64,000 nt of DNA from Cyanobacteria bacterium FACHB-471. GTDB taxonomy: Bacteria > Cyanobacteriota > Cyanobacteriia > Elainellales > Elainellaceae. A program made the position numbers and the translations under genes. The notes beneath the pieces were generated by a model, which had not been told where the DNA came from, searched no databases, and saw only the letters and a program-made list of their open reading frames with translations. Positions 44,594-53,458 of this stretch are shown in pieces; the stretch's first letter is position 1; each line of letters opens with the position of its first letter. The DNA lies in contig JACJOC010000049.1 in NCBI GenBank assembly GCA_014695345.1, forward strand, positions 124,001-188,000. The letters are read 5' to 3'.

Positions 44594-44685
44594 TTATGTG
44601 AAAGTTCCTGTATCGCGAGAATTTCATACAAGAACGAGTTCCAAGTATGTGTAGCACCATACAGGTGTAGACCATACAAATTAGA

Positions 44686-44723
44686 TAAAAAGGAAGGAAG
44701 AACTAAAGTCCTCCTTCCCTTTC
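44686..44723 (+). terminator. terminator between the two surface genes
   Basis: AAAAAGGAAGGAAG pairs imperfectly with CTCCTTCCCTTTCT around ACTAAAG. It lies 130 bases after the giant gene and suggests that the beta-barrel gene has its own promoter in 44724-44899. Confidence 0.6.
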
Positions 44724-44899
44724 TGTCTAGGTTTAAGGCGAGTTTATAGCGCAAGTGACAAATTTATCCATGTTCGTCGAACTGCATTCGTTCTGGTATA
44801 GGTCTAATTGCGCTGGGAACACTCAGGAAATGAGTGATATTCGCTATTACTCATTCCCTACCTCCTAAGCGAACTACCATCTACTGCAAATACACAGTC

Positions 44900-47431
44900 A
44901 TGAAATTCATAGACTATCTGTTTCTCACAGGGCTTCTAGCCTCCGCTGCTGTTTCATTTCCAGCGATCGCCCAGACTCCAGAAACAGATATCTCTGAACC
45001 CGAAAGTGCCCCTCTGAGTGAAACAGGCTCTGCTGTGGATTTGATTATCCCATCTCGATTAGGGGTTGAACATTCGACATCGGGTGGAGGTTTTGACGGA
45101 GTGACTCAATTTGAGGGATTCATTCCGCTCAGACAAGATCCGGGGCAAAATATCACCTTTTTTGTTCCTCAGCTTCTGCTGGATAATGACGGCAATATCG
45201 GCGGTAGTTTATTGCTAGGGCATCGGTTTTACTCACAATCCCGCGATCGCATCTTTGGTGGCTATGTAGCATTCGCTAGTCGTGAAACTCATAACAACAC
45301 CTTTCATCAACTGGGATTAGGGTTAGAGAGTTTAGGTGAAACTTGGGATTTTCATATCAACGGTTATCTTCCGCTGGGAAACTCTCGTCAGTTGGCGGAT
45401 GAACGGCGCTTCGACACAGGATTTGATATTTCAAGCGGGTTTGAGGAAAATCTTCTCGTATTATCAAGCCGCCGTGAACAACAAATTAACCGTCTGTATG
45501 AAGCAGCACTGTTTGGGCTGGATGCTGAGGCAGGAGTGAAATTGGCAGAGTGGGACGAGGGCAACGGTGACCTGCGCGCCTTTGGGGGAGTATATTTCTA
45601 TGACGCTATAGGTACAGACAGCACATTAGGATGGCGTTTGCGCTTGGAAGCAAGACCCACTCAAAATCTCACGCTGGGTCTTGCACTGCAGAATGATGAT
45701 ATTTTTGGTACCAATATTGTTCTCTCTACCGGCTTGACCTGGCCCAGGGTTCGCCCCAGGGGGCCAATCACTGAAGTGGAAGATGTCCCAGCACGGCTGG
45801 GTGAAACGATCGTTCGCCTTCCTACCATTCCCATTGATGCTCAACAAGAATCAGAAACAATCGTTGATGAGTTCACCGAGCCATTGATGAATCCTGAAGA
45901 GGAACAACCCTATCGATTTGTGCATGTGACATTAGGGCGGCAAGCTCAAGGAGATGGGACTTTTGAGAATCCATTTGGCACGGTTGAGGAAGCATTAGAG
46001 GATACTCTCTCGGATGGAAACAATATTGTATACATCGAGGGAGGGAACAATCCAGATATTCCGGCGTTTACGATTCCAGATCGGGTTCGGGTACTTTCTC
46101 AAGGTCCAGTTCAGTTATTGGCTGGCCTACCCTTTCCGGGTTTCCCAGAAGCTCCTGCCCGGTTGCCTTTTTCTCCCGTCGTGAATTATGAGGATGGCAT
46201 TTTAGTGCGTCTGCCATTTTCAGGAGATGGTAACTTTCCACGAATTCAAGATGCTGGAGCGACCGATTTAGTTGCGATGAGCGATCGCACCGTACTATCA
46301 GGTTTTAGAATCGCGAACGCCAGAGGCAATGCTGTTATCAGCAACCAAGCCGAGAATATTGAAATTCGGGACAATGCAATAACGAACGCAGGAGAGCGAG
46401 GCATTTTCCTAAATGAGGTGACAGGAAGTGTTGTCTTGTTTAATAACAGCATTACCGGATCACGGGGAGGCGCTGGTTCAGGACAAGGAATTCTGATTCG
46501 GAACTCAACTGATGGTGATGTGGAAGCCACCATCCAAAGCCATCAAATTGTAGATAATCGGGTTGCTATTGAAATTTCAGCACTGGGAAATTTAACTCAA
46601 GGATTTGATCCACAGCAAATCGTTAACATTACGGACACGAATTTGCGTAATAGCGGAGAACAAGCACTGCTTGCGACAGCTAGCAATTCGGGGAATCAGC
46701 AAATTTCATTTAGAGATGGCAATATCTTGAACAGCGGTGCAGAGGGGCTGCTGATTCAGGCAACTAACATAGGCTCTCAAGAGCTCATCCTAGAAAATAG
46801 CACCGTCAGAGGCAGTGGAGGAGATGGGATTCGCACACAGTCGGGTACACCTAATGGATTTTCTACAGCAGCTCAAGAAGTATTTATTCGTAGAAATCAA
46901 ATTATCAACAATGGTGGAGACGGTATTTCCATTGAAAGTAACGAAGTTGCTGCTCAAGAACTAGCAATTGATGCCAACGTGATTCAGGGTAACGGAGGCG
47001 CTGGAATTCGTGGAGTAGCCAACAATCTCAGCTTTCAGGAATACGTTACTGATGCTGCCAATAGTTCTTTGGGGATCAGCAACAACGTCATATCAGGTAA
47101 CGGAGACCAAGGAATTATCCTAACCGCTAATGACTCTGCAACATTAATTACTGATATTCAAGAGAACACTGTGTCAGACAACACAACTGGCGGCAATCCA
47201 GAAGTGGAAGTTACTGCTAGCTCAAGTACCACAGACATATGTGTTGTCCTCAACAACAATACCAGTGCAACTGGCATCCGCTTAGACAACAATAGCTTGG
47301 GTGCTCCTGGACTTTTTGAGGTTGGCGATTTGCCTACTGTTTCATCCAGAAATATTGGAGAAGTGTTTGTGGAACCTAATTCATCAGTCTTTACCAATAA
47401 GGCTGGGGCTCCATCTTGCTTCAGAAACTAG
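44900..47431 (+). CDS. inverse-autotransporter-like beta-barrel with beta-helix passenger
   Basis: 843 residues from the ATG at 44900. The signal peptide MKFIDYLFLTGLLASAAVSF with cleavage after AIA (residue 24) shows Sec export. Residues about 45-295 alternate hydrophobic and polar positions like an outer-membrane barrel (NITFFVPQLLLDNDGNIGGS; GWRLRLEARPTQNLTLGLAL) and resemble the intimin/invasin-type inverse autotransporter domain. After a linker, GDGTFENPFGTVEEAL opens a right-handed parallel beta-helix with repeated IxxNxIxxxGxxGI turns to about residue 790. It is probably a surface-exposed outer-membrane protein. It follows the giant RTX protein by 341 bases; a joint role in adhesion is inference. 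Confidence 0.8.
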   Translation: MKFIDYLFLTGLLASAAVSFPAIAQTPETDISEPESAPLSETGSAVDLIIPSRLGVEHSTSGGGFDGVTQFEGFIPLRQDPGQNITFFVPQLLLDNDGNIGGSLLLGHRFYSQSRDRIFGGYVAFASRETHNNTFHQLGLGLESLGETWDFHINGYLPLGNSRQLADERRFDTGFDISSGFEENLLVLSSRREQQINRLYEAALFGLDAEAGVKLAEWDEGNGDLRAFGGVYFYDAIGTDSTLGWRLRLEARPTQNLTLGLALQNDDIFGTNIVLSTGLTWPRVRPRGPITEVEDVPARLGETIVRLPTIPIDAQQESETIVDEFTEPLMNPEEEQPYRFVHVTLGRQAQGDGTFENPFGTVEEALEDTLSDGNNIVYIEGGNNPDIPAFTIPDRVRVLSQGPVQLLAGLPFPGFPEAPARLPFSPVVNYEDGILVRLPFSGDGNFPRIQDAGATDLVAMSDRTVLSGFRIANARGNAVISNQAENIEIRDNAITNAGERGIFLNEVTGSVVLFNNSITGSRGGAGSGQGILIRNSTDGDVEATIQSHQIVDNRVAIEISALGNLTQGFDPQQIVNITDTNLRNSGEQALLATASNSGNQQISFRDGNILNSGAEGLLIQATNIGSQELILENSTVRGSGGDGIRTQSGTPNGFSTAAQEVFIRRNQIINNGGDGISIESNEVAAQELAIDANVIQGNGGAGIRGVANNLSFQEYVTDAANSSLGISNNVISGNGDQGIILTANDSATLITDIQENTVSDNTTGGNPEVEVTASSSTTDICVVLNNNTSATGIRLDNNSLGAPGLFEVGDLPTVSSRNIGEVFVEPNSSVFTNKAGAPSCFRN

Positions 47432-48001
47432 CGCCTCAAAATTAAGCCAATCAGAACTAGCCAATCAGAACTAGTAGTACCTACCCCGCTTTAGCTGAAA
47501 CAAAATTGCCATGTTTCTATTCTGGAATTAGTAGCGCTGAAAAAGTAGTTATTACTGTTGCAGTTTATGCAAGTTTCAGCTTATAGGAATAGTTGTCCCT
47601 CACACCGTACCTATTACACCGGCTCGTTATTATAGATTTACTTTTCTGTTACGAGGGATAACCGACTCAAATGGTGCTCAAAGTTGAAGCCCTAGTTAAG
47701 GGGGTAGGCAGAGCACGAAATGAAAGCTAGTGTATAAGAGGGCTATCAGGGTAAACGACCTAAGTCTTTGTATAGATGTTGGGTTCGTTGTTCTACCCGA
47801 TACTTTATGAGTTCAAAGGGTTAGGTAGGCTAAGATAGCACAGATGTAAGAGTAGGCTGATTCTTTCAATATCTGTTTATCCCGGTTCTTTTAATTCTTG
47901 TACGGAATTCATCATTAGCTCTGAGTCCGTAGGATCGAAATCTTAAAAAAATCTTAAAAAGCCTTAAAATTAAGTGTGGTGTAGGTGACAGGAGGTTTAA
48001 C
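47432..48001. other. 570-bp spacer with 14-bp tandem repeat
   Basis: No gene seen. CCAATCAGAACTAG is repeated in tandem at 47447-47460 and 47461-47474, just after the beta-barrel gene. Near the 3' end ACAGGAGGTTTAAC is the ribosome-binding site of the DUF1815 gene. Confidence 0.4.
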
Positions 48002-48346
48002 GTGTTTCTAAGACTTGCGGAGCAGCATCGACAATTTGTCAAGGATTTGGTCATGAATCTTCAAGCTCTTGCGATTGTGCTTGAGCGACGGGGTTATTTG
48101 GCTTCCTGCTACACTTGTGGTGGGCAAATGAATAGTGCTTCTTTCATGGTTAGCTTAGGCAACGATCATTTGATTCGATTCCTAGTATCTGACTATGGGA
48201 TCACTTGGACTGAGATGCGGGATGACCGGGAGCTCATGAAGCTAGAAGGTGCTGAAGCGATTAGCCAACTTCAAGAGCTAGCTAACCTTGTTAAATATCA
48301 GATTGCCCCATCTGAGTACCGTCCGGCGATCGCCCAACCTTCTTAA
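48002..48346 (+). CDS. DUF1815 family protein
   Basis: 114 residues from a GTG preceded by ACAGGAGGTTTAAC. It matches the cyanobacterial DUF1815 family: MFLRLAEQHRQFVKDLVMNL, YLASCYTCGG and FMVSLGNDHLIRFLVSDYGI. It is soluble, with a CYTCGG pair of cysteines. Function is unknown. Confidence 0.88.
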   Translation: MFLRLAEQHRQFVKDLVMNLQALAIVLERRGYLASCYTCGGQMNSASFMVSLGNDHLIRFLVSDYGITWTEMRDDRELMKLEGAEAISQLQELANLVKYQIAPSEYRPAIAQPS

Positions 48347-48418
48347 CTGAGCTTTTCCCTGCCTACGATAGGTTTAGTCTAGCTGCGAGTTCGCCTCGTT
48401 TTAGATGATGGTGGGTAG

Positions 48419-49027
48419 ATGATAACAACAGAGTTGCGTTGGTTCTACCCTGGTTCCTTACCCACAACGGTCAGAAATTGGTTTCAAGCCACCTGGGATC
48501 AGGCTATAGTGCCAATTGAGGTTCGTGCAGATCGATACTTGCAACTGCCCAAGTGTGAATACCTCAACTTAAAGTTGCGGCATGGGAGCCTGGAGCTAAA
48601 ACTTCGACTCAAGCAACTTAGAACTTTACAGGTTGGGGATCGTTGGGTTGGTCAGGTCGAGGTTTGGCAGAAGTGGAGCTTGCAAGATTCTTCTGAACCC
48701 CTAGATTTAGCCAATGTAGAAGCAGAGGCGACCTGGATTAGCGTCGAGAAGGTGCGATCGCAACAGCAATATCAAACCTTTCCGACTCAGTCACCCAAAG
48801 CAATTTCCTTTGAGCAGCAGTCTGAGCAAGGCTGTAGGGTTGAATTAACGGAATTGAAGGCACAAGACGCAACTTGGTGGAGTCTGGCATTTGAGGCATT
48901 TGGCAATCCCAGCCAGCAATTCAACCAGCTTCAGGCTGTTGCTGAGCAGATTACCAATCCGCTTGCACCAACTCTAGACTTGCACCACTCTTATGCTTAT
49001 CCTAAGTGGCTATTCAATATTCGTTAG
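48419..49027 (+). CDS. conserved hypothetical protein, 202 aa
   Basis: Begins MITTELRWFYPGSLPTTVRN; alternating basic and hydrophobic strands (YLNLKLRHGSLELKLRLKQL) suggest a beta-rich fold with a positively charged face, which could recall CYTH-type phosphate-binding barrels, though the ExExK motif is not present. No signal peptide or membrane segment. It starts 72 bases after the DUF1815 gene in the same direction. Family not recognised. Confidence 0.75.
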   Translation: MITTELRWFYPGSLPTTVRNWFQATWDQAIVPIEVRADRYLQLPKCEYLNLKLRHGSLELKLRLKQLRTLQVGDRWVGQVEVWQKWSLQDSSEPLDLANVEAEATWISVEKVRSQQQYQTFPTQSPKAISFEQQSEQGCRVELTELKAQDATWWSLAFEAFGNPSQQFNQLQAVAEQITNPLAPTLDLHHSYAYPKWLFNIR

Positions 49028-49100
49028 TGATCCCTTAACCGAAGCTTAATGCTTCACTTACAATTTATCTACTGAATATTGATAAATTTGATACAAAATT

Positions 49101-49559
49101 GTGGGACTTTCAGAAACTAGCCTATTACTTCCAGCCGATGGAGCAGGGATTGTGCTCAGGCTGGGTCTAGCTATATTTGCGGGTGCTCTAATTGGGTGGG
49201 AACGAGAAGCCGCCGAAAAACCTGCTGGTTTAAGGACTCATATGCTAGTGAGCTTTGGCTCTGCTATGTTTGTGCTGACAAGCATTCAGACAGGAGCCGT
49301 TGAGCAAAGTGCTGACGTTCTTAGTCGAGTAATGCAAGGGGTGATTGCTGGAATAGGATTCTTGGGGGCCGGAGAAATTTTCTCAACGACTCGCTCTGAC
49401 TCAGATCAAATTAGGGTTAAAGGGTTGACTTCTGCTGCTGCCATTTGGGTTTCAGCTTCTTTAGGAGTGGTAATGGGCTGTGGGTTGTGGCAGCTTGGGC
49501 TGTTAGGGGCAGGAATGACCTTTTTAATTCTTTGGGGTGTGAAGAAATTTGAGCGCTGA
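49101..49559 (+). CDS. MgtC/SapB family membrane protein
   Basis: 152 residues, the size of the short MgtC form without the C-terminal ACT-like domain. Conserved stretches are LAIFAGALIGWEREAAEKPA, GLRTHMLVSFGSAMF, VMQGVIAGIGFLGAG and VKGLTSAAAIWVSASLGV, forming four to five membrane helices. MgtC proteins affect magnesium limitation and F-type ATPase behaviour; in cyanobacteria the role is not settled. Confidence 0.92.
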   Translation: MGLSETSLLLPADGAGIVLRLGLAIFAGALIGWEREAAEKPAGLRTHMLVSFGSAMFVLTSIQTGAVEQSADVLSRVMQGVIAGIGFLGAGEIFSTTRSDSDQIRVKGLTSAAAIWVSASLGVVMGCGLWQLGLLGAGMTFLILWGVKKFER

Positions 49560-49571
49560 TTTGCGACGCTA

Positions 49572-50372
49572 TTAAATCTGAAAGAACAAATCATAGAGCG
49601 ACAGCAGAATTTCTACGACGATCAGGACTACGACATACCATTCCACCCGAAGTCCAGTGTTGTGTTGGAGTAAATCTAGTACGGTTTCTGCGGTTCGAGA
49701 AATTAGCTCTAGCTTTCGCTCTAGGGCTAAATGGCGTTCTCGAATCTCGTATTCATTCTCTAAACGTAGATAGAGGCGCTCTAACTCTGGTGCATCCCAA
49801 AGCAGTTCTGGCTTATCAATAATTTCGACGCGACCAACAATTTTGTGCTGAATAGAGAGAGTTCTACCCAGTTGCCTGAGTAGTTCTTTGCCCCAGCGTT
49901 CGTTTCGGGTTGTACGTTGTAGGCTTTCAGCAAAAGGTTCAATCTGGTCAAAGACGCTAGCAGTGCCGACTTCATACTGAGCTAACACAACGCTTTTAGC
50001 CAAGATGTCAGCGACAATTTGCAGACGTTCGATCCCAAACTCTTGTAGCCAAATCATTCCATTTTCTACCCGTTCGGCTCCAACCTGCTCTAGGTGAAGG
50101 GTAGCTTCTTCGGTTTCGGGAGAGGAGAAGGGCTCAATGATAAAGGGTTGAAGCTGCGTGAGGAAGAAAGCTTCTTCGAGAGGGTCAAGCCCAAATAACA
50201 CAACCGCTCCATAGCGGAACAAAGCTGCACAGCCGTGATCCCCGGCAGTTACGACTAGAGGGACGGTTGCGAGAGAGTCGGTGTTCTCTAAAGCTTTTAG
50301 CTCTAAACGTTCGCCTACAAATATGGCACGACCTTGAACGGATTCTCTATCGGTAAAGAGTACTTTTTGCAT
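49572..50372 (-). CDS. RMD1/DUF155 family protein
   Basis: 266 residues. The DUF155 domain includes GCAALFRYGAVVLFGLDPLEE near 47-67 and a helical second half (RLYLRLENEYEIRERHLALE). One C-terminal membrane segment (VEWYVVVLIVVEILLSLYDL) anchors it. The family includes yeast Rmd1/Rmd8 and mitochondrial Rmnd1, linked to organelle translation; the bacterial role is unknown. It converges on the MgtC gene with a 12-base gap. Confidence 0.88.
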   Translation of the reverse strand: MQKVLFTDRESVQGRAIFVGERLELKALENTDSLATVPLVVTAGDHGCAALFRYGAVVLFGLDPLEEAFFLTQLQPFIIEPFSSPETEEATLHLEQVGAERVENGMIWLQEFGIERLQIVADILAKSVVLAQYEVGTASVFDQIEPFAESLQRTTRNERWGKELLRQLGRTLSIQHKIVGRVEIIDKPELLWDAPELERLYLRLENEYEIRERHLALERKLELISRTAETVLDLLQHNTGLRVEWYVVVLIVVEILLSLYDLFFQI

Positions 50373-50477
50373 ATAGTTATAGTAAGCCTGCTGTTCATAG
50401 AAAAATGCAAGCCACTACTCACTCTAAGGAAGGGGAATCAGAAGCGATCGCCCATTTGTTCTGCGTTTCGCCTCAGA

Positions 50478-50696
50478 TCAAGGTTCAGATTGGTAGTAGT
50501 CTCCAGGCTTAATTTCCCCGATCGTATCCTGATTTTTGTTGATACAGCCAGGTTTACGGGCATATTGACAGACTCTAGCCCATAAAGTTGCTCTACTACC
50601 CGGTGAACCTGAAGAAAATAGCACTCTGTCTCCGCCAACGGCTGGCACTATTTTCACTCCGCAGACAGGGCAAACTTGAGCTGTTTTTTCAGACAT
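50478..50696 (-). CDS. small zinc-ribbon-like protein, 72 aa
   Basis: Begins MSEKTAQVCPVCGVKIVPAV and has a second Cys pair in ARVCQYARKPGCINK, a likely zinc-binding C-x2-C...C-x7-C. It also has the basic segment SPGSRATLWARVCQ. The cysteine pattern and length support a real gene. Function unknown. Confidence 0.7.
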   Translation of the reverse strand: MSEKTAQVCPVCGVKIVPAVGGDRVLFSSGSPGSRATLWARVCQYARKPGCINKNQDTIGEIKPGDYYQSEP

Positions 50697-50803
50697 GGCT
50701 GCTGAATTAGGTCAACTTCAGAGACATTAAACGGTTTTGTATACCTTACAACAGCTTTTCAATCAATCCAAGCTTCAGGGATCTATTTGTTAATGTCCGA
50801 TTA

Positions 50804-52033
50804 TTAATCTCCGATCGCCTGACCTGCAATCCAGGCAGTTGTCCAAGCGCTTTGAAAATTGAACCCTCCGGTGATACCGTCAATATCTAGTATTTCTCCA
50901 GCAAAGTAAAGCCCTGGGCAACAGCGGCTTTCCATCGTCTTGAAGTCTACGTCCTTGAGGCAAATTCCTCCACAAGTGACAAATTCTTCTTTAAAGACGC
51001 CCTTTCCCCGAATTGGGTAGCGATTTTGAGTTAGTTCTTGAATAAGCTGGTTGAGCGATTTTTTTGACAGGTCTGTCCATCGAGCATCAGGCGCAATGTC
51101 TACAGTTGCAGTGAGATACTGCCATAGCCGCCGGGGAAGAGGAAGAGGACAGCTGGAGGCGATCGCCCGTCGAGGTTGCTCTGCCTTAGCTTTCAATAAT
51201 TCTTGGCGCAACTGATCAGGATTGTGTTGCGGTAGCCAGTTGACCTGAAGAGTTGCCTGATATTGATGTTCGTACAAAGCTCTTGCTCCCCAGGCAGAAA
51301 GTTTTAGTACGGCGGGACCGCTCAATCCCCAGTGGGTGATTAAGAGCGCTCCGCTTTGCTCTAGGGGTTTGCTGTCTGGAATCAGTAGCTTTGTCTGGAC
51401 AGGCTCGACCGATACGCCTGCCAGTTCTCGCAGGTGGGAATCAGGAATGTTGAAGGTAAAGAGAGAAGGGACTGGAGATTCGATTTTATGCCCTAAAGCC
51501 TTTGCAAGCTGATAGCCTTGGGGATTGCTGCCTGTTGTCAGGAGGAGGCGATCGCTGTGTAATCTTTCACCTGATTTTAGTTCCAGCTCAAACCCCGTCT
51601 CAGAGCGTGTAACAGCAACAGTAGAGACGCCTGTGTAGATTTCTACCCCAGACTGGCGAGCCGCTTGAGTTAAGCAGTCTACGACCGTAGCAGAATCGTC
51701 TGTTACTGGAAACATTCGCCCATCTGATTCAGTTTTAAGCTTGACCCCCCGTTTGGCAAACCAATCTACGGTATGGCGTGGCTGAAAGCGGCTAAACGCA
51801 CCCCGTAGGGCTTTACCGCCCCTGGGATAATACTGCACTAGTAGTGCGGGATCAAAGCAGGCATGGGTAACGTTACACCGCCCACCTCCAGAAATGCGGA
51901 CTTTGGTGAGCGTTTTACGACTGGCTTCTAGCAGCGTTACGCGAGCATGGGGATGGGCTTCAGCAGCGGCGATCGCTCCAAAAAAACCTGCTGCGCCACC
52001 GCCAATCACCGCAATTTTGAGAGAGGATGCCAA
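50804..52033 (-). CDS. HI0933-family NAD(P)/FAD-dependent flavoprotein
   Basis: 409 residues. The N-terminal FAD-binding motif is VIGGGAAGFFGAIAAAEAHP, followed by the family hallmark KVRISGGGRCNVTHA. The C-terminus has GGICLKDVDFKTMESRCCPG, then LYFAGEILDIDGITGGFNFQ, as in HI0933/YhiN/BaiN proteins. The biochemical substrate is not established for most members. It lies 32 bases downstream of mscL on the same strand. Confidence 0.92.
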   Translation of the reverse strand: MASSLKIAVIGGGAAGFFGAIAAAEAHPHARVTLLEASRKTLTKVRISGGGRCNVTHACFDPALLVQYYPRGGKALRGAFSRFQPRHTVDWFAKRGVKLKTESDGRMFPVTDDSATVVDCLTQAARQSGVEIYTGVSTVAVTRSETGFELELKSGERLHSDRLLLTTGSNPQGYQLAKALGHKIESPVPSLFTFNIPDSHLRELAGVSVEPVQTKLLIPDSKPLEQSGALLITHWGLSGPAVLKLSAWGARALYEHQYQATLQVNWLPQHNPDQLRQELLKAKAEQPRRAIASSCPLPLPRRLWQYLTATVDIAPDARWTDLSKKSLNQLIQELTQNRYPIRGKGVFKEEFVTCGGICLKDVDFKTMESRCCPGLYFAGEILDIDGITGGFNFQSAWTTAWIAGQAIGD

Positions 52034-52065
52034 ACCGTAGTTACCCGTTCATCTGACTTTCAAAC

Positions 52066-52527
52066 CTAACCCCGAGATTCTAACGTTTGCGTAAGCCGGT
52101 CTAGTGCGGTCGTTAGTCTTTCTTGAGATACCACTACGGGATCAGTAGGAGTTGCTTCTGCTTCGGCAACTTCCTCTTGCCGCTTGAATTTTGCCAAAGC
52201 ACGAATTGCTAGATAAATCACCAAGGCAATAATGATGAAGTCAACGATTGAACCTAAAAAACTTCCAATCAGAATCGCCTTCTCAGACCCTTCGACTCCA
52301 GGAGTACCCGGTACTAAAACAATTCTAGAGGTTCTCCAGTCTCCTCCTGGAATAGCGAGACTGATGATCGGCATGATTAAATCTTGCACAAAGGATGTGA
52401 CAATCTTTCCGAACGCGCCACCGATGATTACAGCGATCGCTAAATCCATCACATTCCCTTTCAAAGCAAATTCCCGAAAATCTCTCAGGAATCCCCCAGC
52501 AGCACCTCTGCCTCTTCTAATTCCCAT
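52066..52527 (-). CDS. mscL: large-conductance mechanosensitive channel
   Basis: 153 residues from the ATG at 52527 (MGIRRGRGAAGGFLRDFREF), the usual MscL length; a longer frame upstream has no family similarity. TM1 is GNVMDLAIAVIIGGAFGKIV and TM2 is FLGSIVDFIIIALVIYLAIR, with the periplasmic loop between. The extended acidic C-terminal helix (about 120-153) is normal. It forms a pentameric channel that releases solutes on hypo-osmotic shock. Confidence 0.93.
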   Translation of the reverse strand: MGIRRGRGAAGGFLRDFREFALKGNVMDLAIAVIIGGAFGKIVTSFVQDLIMPIISLAIPGGDWRTSRIVLVPGTPGVEGSEKAILIGSFLGSIVDFIIIALVIYLAIRALAKFKRQEEVAEAEATPTDPVVVSQERLTTALDRLTQTLESRG

Positions 52528-52841
52528 AGCTTTGCTACATTTACTTAAAAATTTGTAAATTCTCGTGCTTCTACGTACAATCTTCTCTGGACGAGTAAAT
52601 TGAAGATCCTGTACAACAGGACATGCTACCAGCCTCATCTCAGCCAGAAACAAAATTTCCTCAATTCTTGATAAATTTCCCTTGAGGCGAAAGGAAGCCC
52701 ATGTTTGAGGGAATCCTGGTGAGGATATGGTGTCCAAAATGCTGTATTCTAATCACTCTCTCAGCTCTCGCGCTAGAGCGACGGTTAAACTTCCCAAGCG
52801 ATTGAGCTTCCCAATCAACGAAAACTCAGGAAGATTTGAGC

Positions 52842-53216
52842 ATGTCTATCGAGCAACTTCAGCCTGCTAATCCCCGTGATGTCAATGTGTATATGCCCTA
52901 CTATCAGGGCAACAAGCGAGGTGCTTTGCCTCTAGCGATCAGCCTCTATCAAAGAGGGAGCTTAGAGGGATCACGCAAAATAGAAGGCGGTGAAAGTATT
53001 CCGTTTGTAGTCAGTTGGAATGTCTCGTCCTTGCCTGCTGATTTAACACGTTGTCGAATGCAGTTTGACGGTAATGCAGAGTTGAGCTACGAGTTGACCT
53101 TAGCAAATTTTGAGTTTGTCGATTTTTTAATTGATGTCATCATTAATTTCAAACGTTCTCGCTTAGCAGACTTTTCGCAGTCGTTCTACCGTAAGCTGTT
53201 GCGCTTAGACGATTAG
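52842..53216 (+). CDS. ebsA: type IV pilus biogenesis protein EbsA-like
   Basis: 124 residues from the ATG at 52842 (AGGA about ten bases upstream; a TTG six bases earlier is less likely). The sequence MSIEQLQPANPRDVNVYMPY, then ALPLAISLYQRGSLEGSRKI and SQSFYRKLLRLDD resembles, from memory, cyanobacterial EbsA, a cytoplasmic protein needed for type IV pilus assembly and biofilm self-suppression. It is divergent from mscL. A 13-bp inverted repeat follows, then a phosphotransacetylase-like gene. Confidence 0.7.
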   Translation: MSIEQLQPANPRDVNVYMPYYQGNKRGALPLAISLYQRGSLEGSRKIEGGESIPFVVSWNVSSLPADLTRCRMQFDGNAELSYELTLANFEFVDFLIDVIINFKRSRLADFSQSFYRKLLRLDD

Positions 53217-53246
53217 CTAGCGATCGCAAATTCAGCAAACCCTTGA

Positions 53247-53293
53247 TTTTGAGGGTGAGAAGTTCGATGATGTCGTGCCTCTCACCCTCAAAA
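53247..53293 (+). terminator. inverted repeat after ebsA-like gene
   Basis: TTTTGAGGGTGAG and CTCACCCTCAAAA form a perfect 13-bp stem with a 21-nt loop, 30 bases after the stop. Confidence 0.6.
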
Positions 53294-53458
53294 ATTGTGA
53301 GACTTGTGAAATAAGCACTGACTTCTTGTGATGTAATAGCTTGAAGTCCCTTCTATAGGCAGTTGGTTGAGAGCAGGTAGAGTGGGGCAAGCAAAACTGC
53401 CACTTAGAATGGAATCACAAAAGTCTGAATTTGAATAGGTTTTTAGAGGAGCGAGGGC

